Positions 1 through 9,682 of a stretch of 64,000 nucleotides of DNA are shown here, in pieces. Numbering within the stretch: position 1 is the first letter of the stretch; each line of letters opens with the position of its first letter. Position numbers and translations under genes: made by a program. The notes beneath the pieces were generated by a model. It saw only the letters and a program-made list of their open reading frames with translations, made no database searches and had not been told where the DNA came from. The stretch is from NCBI RefSeq assembly GCF_024267655.1, contig NZ_CP100595.1, positions 2,914,001-2,978,000 on the forward strand. Direction: 5' to 3'. The stretch is from Arcobacter roscoffensis. Lineage in GTDB: Bacteria; Campylobacterota; Campylobacteria; Campylobacterales; Arcobacteraceae.

Positions 1-3000
1 CCTACTAATTTAACATTTACATTATCTTTCTCATTTGGTGTATCTGGATCGTTTGGATTATATGGATCGCTCTCATCTGTAATTGATGTTGTTACTGCTG
101 TATCATCTACAGTTACATTTTCAAACTGATCTTTTCCTGCTGTTACAGCATTTAATGCAATATCAAACTCTTCTGTTCCTTCTGTATATACATCATCTTT
201 TGTGGCAACTTCTACTGGTGCTTCACTTGAACCTTTTGGAATTGTTACTTCTACAGTCTCTGTGATATCCTCACCTTCTGCTGTTGTATATGTATATGTA
301 AAGTCTACTGTTAAATCTTCTGTAGTTACTACTGGTTGTCCTGCATCATCTGTTAATGTTACTTTATATGTTGCACTCTCACCTTCAGTTACATCTGTAT
401 CTACACCTACTAATTTAACATTTACATTATCTTTCTCATTTGGTGTATCTGGATCGTTTGGATTATATGGATCGCTCTCATCTGTAATTGATGTTGTTAC
501 TGCTGTATCATCTACAGTTACATTTTCAAACTGATCTTTTCCTGCTGTTACAGCATTTAATGCAATATCAAACTCTTCTGTTCCTTCTGTATATACATCA
601 TCTTTTGTGGCAACTTCTACTGGTGCTTCACTTGAACCTTTTGGAATTGTTACTTCTACAGTCTCTGTGATATCCTCACCTTCTGCTGTTGTATATGTAT
701 ATGTAAAGTCTACTGTTAAATCTTCTGTAGTTACTACTGGTTGTCCTGCATCATCTGTTAATGTTACTTTATATGTTGCACTCTCACCTTCAGTTACATC
801 TGTATCTACACCTACTAATTTAACATTTACATTATCTTTCTCATTTGGTGTATCTGGATCGTTTGGATTATATGGATCGCTCTCATCTGTAATTGATGTT
901 GTTACTGCTGTATCATCTACAGTTACATTTTCAAACTGATCTTTTCCTGCTGTTACAGCATTTAATGCAATATCAAACTCTTCTGTTCCTTCTGTATATA
1001 CATCATCTTTTGTGGCAACTTCTACTGGTGCTTCACTTGAACCTTTTGGAATTGTTACTTCTACAGTCTCTGTGATATCCTCACCTTCTGCTGTTGTATA
1101 TGTATATGTAAAGTCTACTGTTAAATCTTCTGTAGTTACTACTGGTTGTCCTGCATCATCTGTTAATGTTACTTTATATGTTGCACTCTCACCTTCAGTT
1201 ACATCTGTATCTACACCTACTAATTTAACATTTACATTATCTTTCTCATTTGGTGTATCTGGATCGTTTGGATTATATGGATCGCTCTCATCTGTAATTG
1301 ATGTTGTTACTGCTGTATCATCTACAGTTACATTTTCAAACTGATCTTTTCCTGCTGTTACAGCATTTAATGCAATATCAAACTCTTCTGTTCCTTCTGT
1401 ATATACATCATCTTTTGTGGCAACTTCTACTGGTGCTTCACTTGAACCTTTTGGAATTGTTACTTCTACAGTCTCTGTGATATCCTCACCTTCTGCTGTT
1501 GTATATGTATATGTAAAGTCTACTGTTAAATCTTCTGTAGTTACTACTGGTTGTCCTGCATCATCTGTTAATGTTACTTTATATGTTGCACTCTCACCTT
1601 CAGTTACATCTGTATCTACACCTACTAATTTAACATTTACATTATCTTTCTCATTTGGTGTATCTGGATCGTTTGGATTATATGGATCGCTCTCATCTGT
1701 AATTGATGTTGTTACTGCTGTATCATCTACAGTTACATTTTCAAACTGATCTTTTCCTGCTGTTACAGCATTTAATGCAATATCAAACTCTTCTGTTCCT
1801 TCTGTATATACATCATCTTTTGTGGCAACTTCTACTGGTGCTTCACTTGAACCTTTTGGAATTGTTACTTCTACAGTCTCTGTGATATCCTCACCTTCTG
1901 CTGTTGTATATGTATATGTAAAGTCTACTGTTAAATCTTCTGTAGTTACTACTGGTTGTCCTGCATCATCTGTTAATGTTACTTTATATGTTGCACTCTC
2001 ACCTTCAGTTACATCTGTATCTACACCTACTAATTTAACATTTACATTATCTTTCTCATTTGGTGTATCTGGATCGTTTGGATTATATGGATCGCTCTCA
2101 TCTGTAATTGATGTTGTTACTGCTGTATCATCTACAGTTACATTTTCAAACTGATCTTTTCCTGCTGTTACAGCATTTAATGCAATATCAAACTCTTCTG
2201 TTCCTTCTGTATATACATCATCTTTTGTGGCAACTTCTACTGGTGCTTCACTTGAACCTTTTGGAATTGTTACTTCTACAGTCTCTGTGATATCCTCACC
2301 TTCTGCTGTTGTATATGTATATGTAAAGTCTACTGTTAAATCTTCTGTAGTTACTACTGGTTGTCCTGCATCATCTGTTAATGTTACTTTATATGTTGCA
2401 CTCTCACCTTCAGTTACATCTGTATCTACACCTACTAATTTAACATTTACATTATCTTTCTCATTTGGTGTATCTGGATCGTTTGGATTATATGGATCGC
2501 TCTCATCTGTAATTGATGTTGTTACTGCTGTATCATCTACAGTTACATTTTCAAACTGATCTTTTCCTGCTGTTACAGCATTTAATGCAATATCAAACTC
2601 TTCTGTTCCTTCTGTATATACATCATCTTTTGTGGCAACTTCTACTGGTGCTTCACTTGAACCTTTTGGAATTGTTACTTCTACAGTCTCTGTGATATCC
2701 TCACCTTCTGCTGTTGTATATGTATATGTAAAGTCTACTGTTAAATCTTCTGTAGTTACTACTGGTTGTCCTGCATCATCTGTTAATGTTACTTTATATG
2801 TTGCACTCTCACCTTCAGTTACATCTGTATCTACACCTACTAATTTAACATTTACATTATCTTTCTCATTTGGTGTATCTGGATCGTTTGGATTATATGG
2901 ATCGCTCTCATCTGTAATTGATGTTGTTACTGCTGTATCATCTACAGTTACATTTTCAAACTGATCTTTTCCTGCTGTTACAGCATTTAATGCAATATCA

Positions 3001-6000
3001 AACTCTTCTGTTCCTTCTGTATATACATCATCTTTTGTGGCAACTTCTACTGGTGCTTCACTTGAACCTTTTGGAATTGTTACTTCTACAGTCTCTGTGA
3101 TATCCTCACCTTCTGCTGTTGTATATGTATATGTAAAGTCTACTGTTAAATCTTCTGTAGTTACTACTGGTTGTCCTGCATCATCTGTTAATGTTACTTT
3201 ATATGTTGCACTCTCACCTTCAGTTACATCTGTATCTACACCTACTAATTTAACATTTACATTATCTTTCTCATTTGGTGTATCTGGATCGTTTGGATTA
3301 TATGGATCGCTCTCATCTGTAATTGATGTTGTTACTGCTGTATCATCTACAGTTACATTTTCAAACTGATCTTTTCCTGCTGTTACAGCATTTAATGCAA
3401 TATCAAACTCTTCTGTTCCTTCTGTATATACATCATCTTTTGTGGCAACTTCTACTGGTGCTTCACTTGAACCTTTTGGAATTGTTACTTCTACAGTCTC
3501 TGTGATATCCTCACCTTCTGCTGTTGTATATGTATATGTAAAGTCTACTGTTAAATCTTCTGTAGTTACTACTGGTTGTCCTGCATCATCTGTTAATGTT
3601 ACTTTATATGTTGCACTCTCACCTTCAGTTACATCTGTATCTACACCTACTAATTTAACATTTACATTATCTTTCTCATTTGGTGTATCTGGATCGTTTG
3701 GATTATATGGATCGCTCTCATCTGTAATTGATGTTGTTACTGCTGTATCATCTACAGTTACATTTTCAAACTGATCTTTTCCTGCTGTTACAGCATTTAA
3801 TGCAATATCAAACTCTTCTGTTCCTTCTGTATATACATCATCTTTTGTGGCAACTTCTACTGGTGCTTCACTTGAACCTTTTGGAATTGTTACTTCTACA
3901 GTCTCTGTGATATCCTCACCTTCTGCTGTTGTATATGTATATGTAAAGTCTACTGTTAAATCTTCTGTAGTTACTACTGGTTGTCCTGCATCATCTGTTA
4001 ATGTTACTTTATATGTTGCACTCTCACCTTCAGTTACATCTGTATCTACACCTACTAATTTAACATTTACATTATCTTTCTCATTTGGTGTATCTGGATC
4101 GTTTGGATTATATGGATCGCTCTCATCTGTAATTGATGTTGTTACTGCTGTATCATCTACAGTTACATTTTCAAACTGATCTTTTCCTGCTGTTACAGCA
4201 TTTAATGCAATATCAAACTCTTCTGTTCCTTCTGTATATACATCATCTTTTGTGGCAACTTCTACTGGTGCTTCACTTGAACCTTTTGGAATTGTTACTT
4301 CTACAGTCTCTGTGATATCCTCACCTTCTGCTGTTGTATATGTATATGTAAAGTCTACTGTTAAATCTTCTGTAGTTACTACTGGTTGTCCTGCATCATC
4401 TGTTAATGTTACTTTATATGTTGCACTCTCACCTTCAGTTACATCTGTATCTACACCTACTAATTTAACATTTACATTATCTTTCTCATTTGGTGTATCT
4501 GGATCGTTTGGATTATATGGATCGCTCTCATCTGTAATTGATGTTGTTACTGCTGTATCATCTACAGTTACATTTTCAAACTGATCTTTTCCTGCTGTTA
4601 CAGCATTTAATGCAATATCAAACTCTTCTGTTCCTTCTGTATATACATCATCTTTTGTGGCAACTTCTACTGGTGCTTCACTTGAACCTTTTGGAATTGT
4701 TACTTCTACAGTCTCTGTGATATCCTCACCTTCTGCTGTTGTATATGTATATGTAAAGTCTACTGTTAAATCTTCTGTAGTTACTACTGGTTGTCCTGCA
4801 TCATCTGTTAATGTTACTTTATATGTTGCACTCTCACCTTCAGTTACATCTGTATCTACACCTACTAATTTAACATTTACATTATCTTTCTCATTTGGTG
4901 TATCTGGATCGTTTGGATTATATGGATCGCTCTCATCTGTAATTGATGTTGTTACTGCTGTATCATCTACAGTTACATTTTCAAACTGATCTTTTCCTGC
5001 TGTTACAGCATTTAATGCAATATCAAACTCTTCTGTTCCTTCTGTATATACATCATCTTTTGTGGCAACTTCTACTGGTGCTTCACTTGAACCTTTTGGA
5101 ATTGTTACTTCTACAGTCTCTGTGATATCCTCACCTTCTGCTGTTGTATATGTATATGTAAAGTCTACTGTTAAATCTTCTGTAGTTACTACTGGTTGTC
5201 CTGCATCATCTGTTAATGTTACTTTATATGTTGCACTCTCACCTTCAGTTACATCTGTATCTACACCTACTAATTTAACATTTACATTATCTTTCTCATT
5301 TGGTGTATCTGGATCGTTTGGATTATATGGATCGCTCTCATCTGTAATTGATGTTGTTACTGCTGTATCATCTACAGTTACATTTTCAAACTGATCTTTT
5401 CCTGCTGTTACAGCATTTAATGCAATATCAAACTCTTCTGTTCCTTCTGTATATACATCATCTTTTGTGGCAACTTCTACTGGTGCTTCACTTGAACCTT
5501 TTGGAATTGTTACTTCTACAGTCTCTGTGATATCCTCACCTTCTGCTGTTGTATATGTATATGTAAAGTCTACTGTTAAATCTTCTGTAGTTACTACTGG
5601 TTGTCCTGCATCATCTGTTAATGTTACTTTATATGTTGCACTCTCACCTTCAGTTACATCTGTATCTACACCTACTAATTTAACATTTACATTATCTTTC
5701 TCATTTGGTGTATCTGGATCGTTTGGATTATATGGATCGCTCTCATCTGTAATTGATGTTGTTACTGCTGTATCATCTACAGTTACATTTTCAAACTGAT
5801 CTTTTCCTGCTGTTACAGCATTTAATGCAATATCAAACTCTTCTGTTCCTTCTGTATATACATCATCTTTTGTGGCAACTTCTACTGGTGCTTCACTTGA
5901 ACCTTTTGGAATTGTTACTTCTACAGTCTCTGTGATATCCTCACCTTCTGCTGTTGTATATGTATATGTAAAGTCTACTGTTAAATCTTCTGTAGTTACT

Positions 6001-6547
6001 ACTGGTTGTCCTGCATCATCTGTTAATGTTACTTTATATGTTGCACTCTCACCTTCAGTTACATCTGTATCTACACCTACTAATTTAACATTTACATTAT
6101 CTTTCTCATTTGGTGTATCTGGATCGTTTGGATTATATGGATCGCTCTCATCTGTAATTGATGTTGTTACTGCTGTATCATCTACAGTTACATTTTCAAA
6201 CTGATCTTTTCCTGCTGTTACAGCATTTAATGCAATATCAAACTCTTCTGTTCCTTCTGTATATACATCATCTTTTGTGGCAACTTCTACTGGTGCTTCA
6301 CTTGAACCTTTTGGAATTGTTACTTCTACAGTCTCTGTGATATCCTCACCTTCTGCTGTTGTATATGTATATGTAAAGTCTACTGTTAAATCTTCTGTAG
6401 TTACTACTGGTTGTCCTGCATCATCTGTTAATGTTACTTTATATGTTGCACTCTCACCTTCAGTTACATCTGTATCTACACCTACTAATTTAACATTTAC
6501 ATTATCTTTCTCATTTGGTGTATCTGGATCGTTTGGATTATATGGAT
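1..6547 (-). repeat. Tandem array of a 405-bp coding repeat, at least 16.2 copies
   Basis: The sequence repeats every 405 bases from position 1 to 6547, where identity stops inside the codon series for the DPYNP linker. The unit is 135 codons, so copy-number changes keep the reading frame. Every fourth unit falls on the same line position, and lines at 1, 1621, 3241, 4861 and 6481 match base for base. I saw no substitution in any copy. The array continues past the left edge, so total copy number is unknown. Confidence 0.98.
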
Positions 6548-7826
6548 TTGTTTCATCAGAAATAAATGAAACTCCCGAAGCTATAGTATTTGTAGTTGTT
6601 CCAGAAATAACTGTAGCTTTTAATGAAAATGTTTCTGTTGGTTCTTTATATACATCATCATTTGTTTTTACTCTAACTTGAATACTATCTTCACCAGCAG
6701 GTATTGTAGCAGTTGTAGCTACTACCCATTGTCCATTTATAAAAATCTCAGTTACTGGAATATAATCATCTTGAGTTGCTGTTCCATCTTGAGTTGCTAA
6801 AGAAACTATAATATCTTCAAAAGTAGAGCCTGTTAAGCTCACATCAAAAATAGCATATTCACCTTCAATTACTTCACTTCCTGAAACACTAATAGTAGGA
6901 ATATCTGTATCTAAAATAGTTCCTTCACCTTGTGAATCCACAATATTAGCATTTGTAGCATCAACTATATTTAAAAATAGATTTTCACTTACTTCATATA
7001 TATTATCATTGATAACCGGAATATTAAAAGTAATAGATGTTTCACCTGGTAGGAATACGACATCTCCAGAAGTGGCAATATAATCACTAATCTCTTTGGC
7101 TGTTCCTTCTTGAGTCTCTAATGAAACTATTACTGTACTAGTTGATGCTTCACTTAAACTAATTGTAAAAGATATTACACCTTCATCTTCATTTACAACT
7201 GCATCAGAAATTGAAAGATCAGGTAAATTTGGGTCTTGTGCTGTATCAACAGGAGTAGTAGAAATAGACTCTGATAAGTTCACCCATCTATCAGTTTCAG
7301 CAATTCCTGGTAGTGAATCATCAGTAGGATTTAAAATTGAATTAAAAGTTGAACCATCTGAAGTAGCTTCACCTGCATCTGGACCTGCAGCTGCTGCATC
7401 AAGAGATTCAATTAATGTTTGAAAGTCAGAAATTAATGCTAAATTATTAGAAGGTTCAGTATCAACGCCCAAAGAAGCTAGTTGCTCTAATCTATCTAGA
7501 ATTTCACTTCCATTAAAAGCATTACTATCTAGTGTTTCTTCGATTTGATTATTATCTACATTTTTATTGATAATAATTGCTGTTGGGTTTTCGCTATTAG
7601 CATTATCTTGTAAAAATGGTACTATTCCATTTAGTTCAACTTGATAAGTTTTACCTTGTACATTAAATATCAAAAGAATTGATTCTTGATCATCTTTAAA
7701 ATTTAATACATAATTTGTAAAGCCATTAGAGAATACATATTGCTCCCCTTTGTTTACATTAAATGACAAGTCTTTATTTAAATCAATTTCTTTTAATTGT
7801 GATCCAGTTTTTATCGTAAGTTTCAT
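1..7826 (-). CDS. Giant LapA-like repetitive adhesin, type I secreted (3' end beyond window)
   Basis: The frame stays open from ATG at 7826 to the window edge, giving at least 2608 codons. An AAGGAT ribosome site lies 5 bases before the ATG. Residues 1-142 form a compact N-terminal module without a Sec signal peptide. The run DAAAAG at 143-148 resembles the di-alanine site cut by the periplasmic protease LapG in LapA-type adhesins. Residues about 200-310 and 311-425 look like Calx-beta domains (motif DDVYKEPTETF near 390). From residue 428 the protein is a string of identical 135-aa Calx-beta/Ig-like units with acidic, proline-rich linkers (DPYNPNDPDTP) that may bind calcium. The C-terminal secretion signal must lie outside the window. 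Placement directly after the exporter genes supports type I secretion. Role in surface attachment or biofilm is inferred from the family. Confidence 0.88.
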   Translation of the reverse strand, partial: MKLTIKTGSQLKEIDLNKDLSFNVNKGEQYVFSNGFTNYVLNFKDDQESILLIFNVQGKTYQVELNGIVPFLQDNANSENPTAIIINKNVDNNQIEETLDSNAFNGSEILDRLEQLASLGVDTEPSNNLALISDFQTLIESLDAAAAGPDAGEATSDGSTFNSILNPTDDSLPGIAETDRWVNLSESISTTPVDTAQDPNLPDLSISDAVVNEDEGVISFTISLSEASTSTVIVSLETQEGTAKEISDYIATSGDVVFLPGETSITFNIPVINDNIYEVSENLFLNIVDATNANIVDSQGEGTILDTDIPTISVSGSEVIEGEYAIFDVSLTGSTFEDIIVSLATQDGTATQDDYIPVTEIFINGQWVVATTATIPAGEDSIQVRVKTNDDVYKEPTETFSLKATVISGTTTNTIASGVSFISDETNPYNPNDPDTPNEKDNVNVKLVGVDTDVTEGESATYKVTLTDDAGQPVVTTEDLTVDFTYTYTTAEGEDITETVEVTIPKGSSEAPVEVATKDDVYTEGTEEFDIALNAVTAGKDQFENVTVDDTAVTTSITDESDPYNPNDPDTPNEKDNVNVKLVGVDTDVTEGESATYKVTLTDDAGQPVVTTEDLTVDFTYTYTTAEGEDITETVEVTIPKGSSEAPVEVATKDDVYTEGTEEFDIALNAVTAGKDQFENVTVDDTAVTTSITDESDPYNPNDPDTPNEKDNVNVKLVGVDTDVTEGESATYKVTLTDDAGQPVVTTEDLTVDFTYTYTTAEGEDITETVEVTIPKGSSEAPVEVATKDDVYTEGTEEFDIALNAVTAGKDQFENVTVDDTAVTTSITDESDPYNPNDPDTPNEKDNVNVKLVGVDTDVTEGESATYKVTLTDDAGQPVVTTEDLTVDFTYTYTTAEGEDITETVEVTIPKGSSEAPVEVATKDDVYTEGTEEFDIALNAVTAGKDQFENVTVDDTAVTTSITDESDPYNPNDPDTPNEKDNVNVKLVGVDTDVTEGESATYKVTLTDDAGQPVVTTEDLTVDFTYTYTTAEGEDITETVEVTIPKGSSEAPVEVATKDDVYTEGTEEFDIALNAVTAGKDQFENVTVDDTAVTTSITDESDPYNPNDPDTPNEKDNVNVKLVGVDTDVTEGESATYKVTLTDDAGQPVVTTEDLTVDFTYTYTTAEGEDITETVEVTIPKGSSEAPVEVATKDDVYTEGTEEFDIALNAVTAGKDQFENVTVDDTAVTTSITDESDPYNPNDPDTPNEKDNVNVKLVGVDTDVTEGESATYKVTLTDDAGQPVVTTEDLTVDFTYTYTTAEGEDITETVEVTIPKGSSEAPVEVATKDDVYTEGTEEFDIALNAVTAGKDQFENVTVDDTAVTTSITDESDPYNPNDPDTPNEKDNVNVKLVGVDTDVTEGESATYKVTLTDDAGQPVVTTEDLTVDFTYTYTTAEGEDITETVEVTIPKGSSEAPVEVATKDDVYTEGTEEFDIALNAVTAGKDQFENVTVDDTAVTTSITDESDPYNPNDPDTPNEKDNVNVKLVGVDTDVTEGESATYKVTLTDDAGQPVVTTEDLTVDFTYTYTTAEGEDITETVEVTIPKGSSEAPVEVATKDDVYTEGTEEFDIALNAVTAGKDQFENVTVDDTAVTTSITDESDPYNPNDPDTPNEKDNVNVKLVGVDTDVTEGESATYKVTLTDDAGQPVVTTEDLTVDFTYTYTTAEGEDITETVEVTIPKGSSEAPVEVATKDDVYTEGTEEFDIALNAVTAGKDQFENVTVDDTAVTTSITDESDPYNPNDPDTPNEKDNVNVKLVGVDTDVTEGESATYKVTLTDDAGQPVVTTEDLTVDFTYTYTTAEGEDITETVEVTIPKGSSEAPVEVATKDDVYTEGTEEFDIALNAVTAGKDQFENVTVDDTAVTTSITDESDPYNPNDPDTPNEKDNVNVKLVGVDTDVTEGESATYKVTLTDDAGQPVVTTEDLTVDFTYTYTTAEGEDITETVEVTIPKGSSEAPVEVATKDDVYTEGTEEFDIALNAVTAGKDQFENVTVDDTAVTTSITDESDPYNPNDPDTPNEKDNVNVKLVGVDTDVTEGESATYKVTLTDDAGQPVVTTEDLTVDFTYTYTTAEGEDITETVEVTIPKGSSEAPVEVATKDDVYTEGTEEFDIALNAVTAGKDQFENVTVDDTAVTTSITDESDPYNPNDPDTPNEKDNVNVKLVGVDTDVTEGESATYKVTLTDDAGQPVVTTEDLTVDFTYTYTTAEGEDITETVEVTIPKGSSEAPVEVATKDDVYTEGTEEFDIALNAVTAGKDQFENVTVDDTAVTTSITDESDPYNPNDPDTPNEKDNVNVKLVGVDTDVTEGESATYKVTLTDDAGQPVVTTEDLTVDFTYTYTTAEGEDITETVEVTIPKGSSEAPVEVATKDDVYTEGTEEFDIALNAVTAGKDQFENVTVDDTAVTTSITDESDPYNPNDPDTPNEKDNVNVKLVGVDTDVTEGESATYKVTLTDDAGQPVVTTEDLTVDFTYTYTTAEGEDITETVEVTIPKGSSEAPVEVATKDDVYTEGTEEFDIALNAVTAGKDQFENVTVDDTAVTTSITDESDPYNPNDPDTPNEKDNVNVKLV

Positions 7827-7855
7827 TTTTAATCCTTTACTTTCTACTTTTTATC

Positions 7856-8041
7856 TTATAAATCTACTACTATTTCTTCATTAATAAATATCTTAACAAG
7901 AGAGTTTTGCCCTGTACCTTGATAAACATTGTATGTATTGCTATCAACTACTTGAGAGTTTTCTTGAATCCATTGTGAGTCTACGATTTCTTGACTTTCA
8001 TCAGAAACCAAAATATCTTCTAAATATAAATCATAATTCAT
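7856..8041 (-). CDS. Unknown 61-aa acidic protein between adaptor and adhesin genes
   Basis: A 61-codon frame starts with ATG at 8041 and ends with TAA at 7856, 29 bases before the adhesin start. A weak AGGGTC ribosome site precedes it. The product is acidic, has no signal peptide, no cysteine and no membrane segment, and ends in a short hydrophobic beta-like stretch (KIFINEEIVVDL). I do not recognise the family. Its position between the HlyD-type gene and the exported substrate suggests co-expression with the adhesin. A role as accessory or chaperone is only a guess. The 111 bases upstream contain TATA-rich sequence that could carry a promoter serving this gene and the adhesin. Confidence 0.6.
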   Translation of the reverse strand: MNYDLYLEDILVSDESQEIVDSQWIQENSQVVDSNTYNVYQGTGQNSLVKIFINEEIVVDL

Positions 8042-8137
8042 TTCAGACCCTTTTTATAATATACTTATATACTATATAAAAAAAGTCTCTAAAAAGTTTT
8101 TTTGGAGTTATTTTTGTGTTTTTTTTAGAATTTAATA

Positions 8138-8163
8138 ATGAGAGATATAATTTTATCTCTCAT
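8138..8163 (-). terminator. Perfect 10-bp hairpin across the adaptor gene stop codon
   Basis: ATGAGAGATA and TATCTCTCAT form a perfect 10-bp stem with a 6-base loop. It includes the TAA of the HlyD-type gene at 8153-8155. No T-run follows in the minus direction (the downstream bases are A-rich), so a Rho-independent terminator is doubtful. It may attenuate or protect the mRNA between exporter and adhesin genes. Confidence 0.4.
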
Positions 8164-9682
8164 GAAGTGAGTCTTGTTTTACTTTTAAAATAGGTTTTAA
8201 AATAAAATCAAGTATAGTTTTTTTACCTGTTACTATATCAACAGAAGCTACCATTCCTGGAATAATAGGAAGTTTTTTACCTTTTCTTTCTAAATAGTTC
8301 TTATCAGTTTTTACAAGTACTCGATAATAACTCTTATCATCTTTAGAGTCTTTATCCTGAATCGTATCTGCAGAAATTTCTATAATCTTACCATCCAATC
8401 CACCATAAATAGAAAAATCATAGGCTGTAATTTTTATTATAGCTTTTTGACTAGGATTGATAAATGCAATATCTTTTGGATCAATCTTTGCTTCTACAAC
8501 TAAAGCATCACTTAAAGGTACTATTTCTACTAAATCCATACCTGATTGAACAACTCCACCAATAGTATTTAAATTTAATTGCTTAATAATACCATCAACA
8601 GGAGAAGAGATAATTGTTTTCTCAACCTTATCTTTATCACCAATAAGCTTAGCTTCAAATCTATTTATTTTACTTATTGCCTCTTGTAAACCTTTAGAAG
8701 CCTCGGCTTTAAAGGTATTTATCTTTTCATCAATTCTATTTCTTGCTTCTGAGATGGCATATCTTGACCTTGAAATTGAAAGTCTAGCTGTTTCTAAATC
8801 ACCCTTTGTTTGATTGTACTCTTTTTCAATATCTAATAAATCAAATTTAGACTTAACCCCTCTTGCTACAAGTTTTTTAATAGTTCTTCTTTGTTGTTCA
8901 ATAAAATCTAAACTTTTAGTTAGCTTTCTAATTGTACTTTGAATTTCTAACAACTCTTGTTTTTTTTGACTTACTTGATTTTCTAAAACTTTTATTGATG
9001 ATTTTAGTTCATTAACCCTATTTTCAAGAAGTAGTTTTTCTGTTTTATCGTATCTTGAAAAGTCATTTAATACTTTTTTATCAAATTCTAACTTTGGAAT
9101 TTTTTTGTCTAAATCTAATTGAGATTCTATTTCAAGCCTAGCTTTTAATGCTAATAAAGAAAAATACTCCTGTTTACTCTCTTCTAAAGTTGCTTGAAAT
9201 CTTGTAGTATCAATTCGCATAAGAGGGTCATTTTCTTTTACTGTTTGTCCCTCTTTTACTAAAATTTCAGATATTATTCCCCCATCAAGAGACTGAACAG
9301 TTTGAATTTTATCAGTTGGTATTACTTTTCCATTACCCCTTGCAAGTTCATCTATTTCAGCCAATGCAGCCCATAGTAAAAAAACTGCAAAAATACCTAT
9401 TATTGAAAAAGTTATTATATTTGATCGAAGAGATGGTTTTTCATTTGCTAAAGAATAAGTAGAGTAAACAAACTCTAAGTCCTCTTCTTCACCAAAACCA
9501 TATACCTTTTTAATCCCAGAGAATAAACCTTTTTTCTTTTTTTTAGGAGTATCTTTATATACCCTTTGTTCTTCTACTTTTTCATAAGAAGTTATAGGTT
9601 CAGGTTTATCATTTCCAAGTATAGTTAAATGCTCTAATTCTTCAGTTGATTTTGATGTTTTTTCTACTTCATTTTCTTTCAT
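8153..9682 (-). CDS. HlyD/LapC-type periplasmic adaptor of type I secretion system
   Basis: This 509-aa membrane fusion protein links the inner-membrane ABC exporter to the outer-membrane channel. A long charged cytoplasmic N-terminus (residues 1-87, with a poly-lysine patch near 47-51) precedes one membrane helix at about 88-108. A lipoyl/barrel-sandwich half (DGGIISEILVKEGQTVKEND, about 133-152), a long coiled coil (about 165-340) and the second half (SSPVDGIIKQL) follow. The C-terminal region has the beta-barrel typical of the family. The start codon overlaps the exporter stop as TAATG, which indicates translational coupling. Family and role are secure; the LapC comparison rests on the LapA-like substrate next door. 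Confidence 0.93.
   Translation of the reverse strand: MKENEVEKTSKSTEELEHLTILGNDKPEPITSYEKVEEQRVYKDTPKKKKKGLFSGIKKVYGFGEEEDLEFVYSTYSLANEKPSLRSNIITFSIIGIFAVFLLWAALAEIDELARGNGKVIPTDKIQTVQSLDGGIISEILVKEGQTVKENDPLMRIDTTRFQATLEESKQEYFSLLALKARLEIESQLDLDKKIPKLEFDKKVLNDFSRYDKTEKLLLENRVNELKSSIKVLENQVSQKKQELLEIQSTIRKLTKSLDFIEQQRRTIKKLVARGVKSKFDLLDIEKEYNQTKGDLETARLSISRSRYAISEARNRIDEKINTFKAEASKGLQEAISKINRFEAKLIGDKDKVEKTIISSPVDGIIKQLNLNTIGGVVQSGMDLVEIVPLSDALVVEAKIDPKDIAFINPSQKAIIKITAYDFSIYGGLDGKIIEISADTIQDKDSKDDKSYYRVLVKTDKNYLERKGKKLPIIPGMVASVDIVTGKKTILDFILKPILKVKQDSLHER

Noticed and set aside
1..6547. Possible CRISPR or satellite array
   Set aside because: The unit is 405 bp with no spacers, keeps an open reading frame on the minus strand and encodes Ig-like protein repeats.
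83..6681. Repeated plus-strand open frames of 60 and 110-134 codons across the repeat array
   Set aside because: They are antisense shadows of the minus-strand adhesin frame, repeat with the 405-bp unit and have low-complexity products without ribosome sites.
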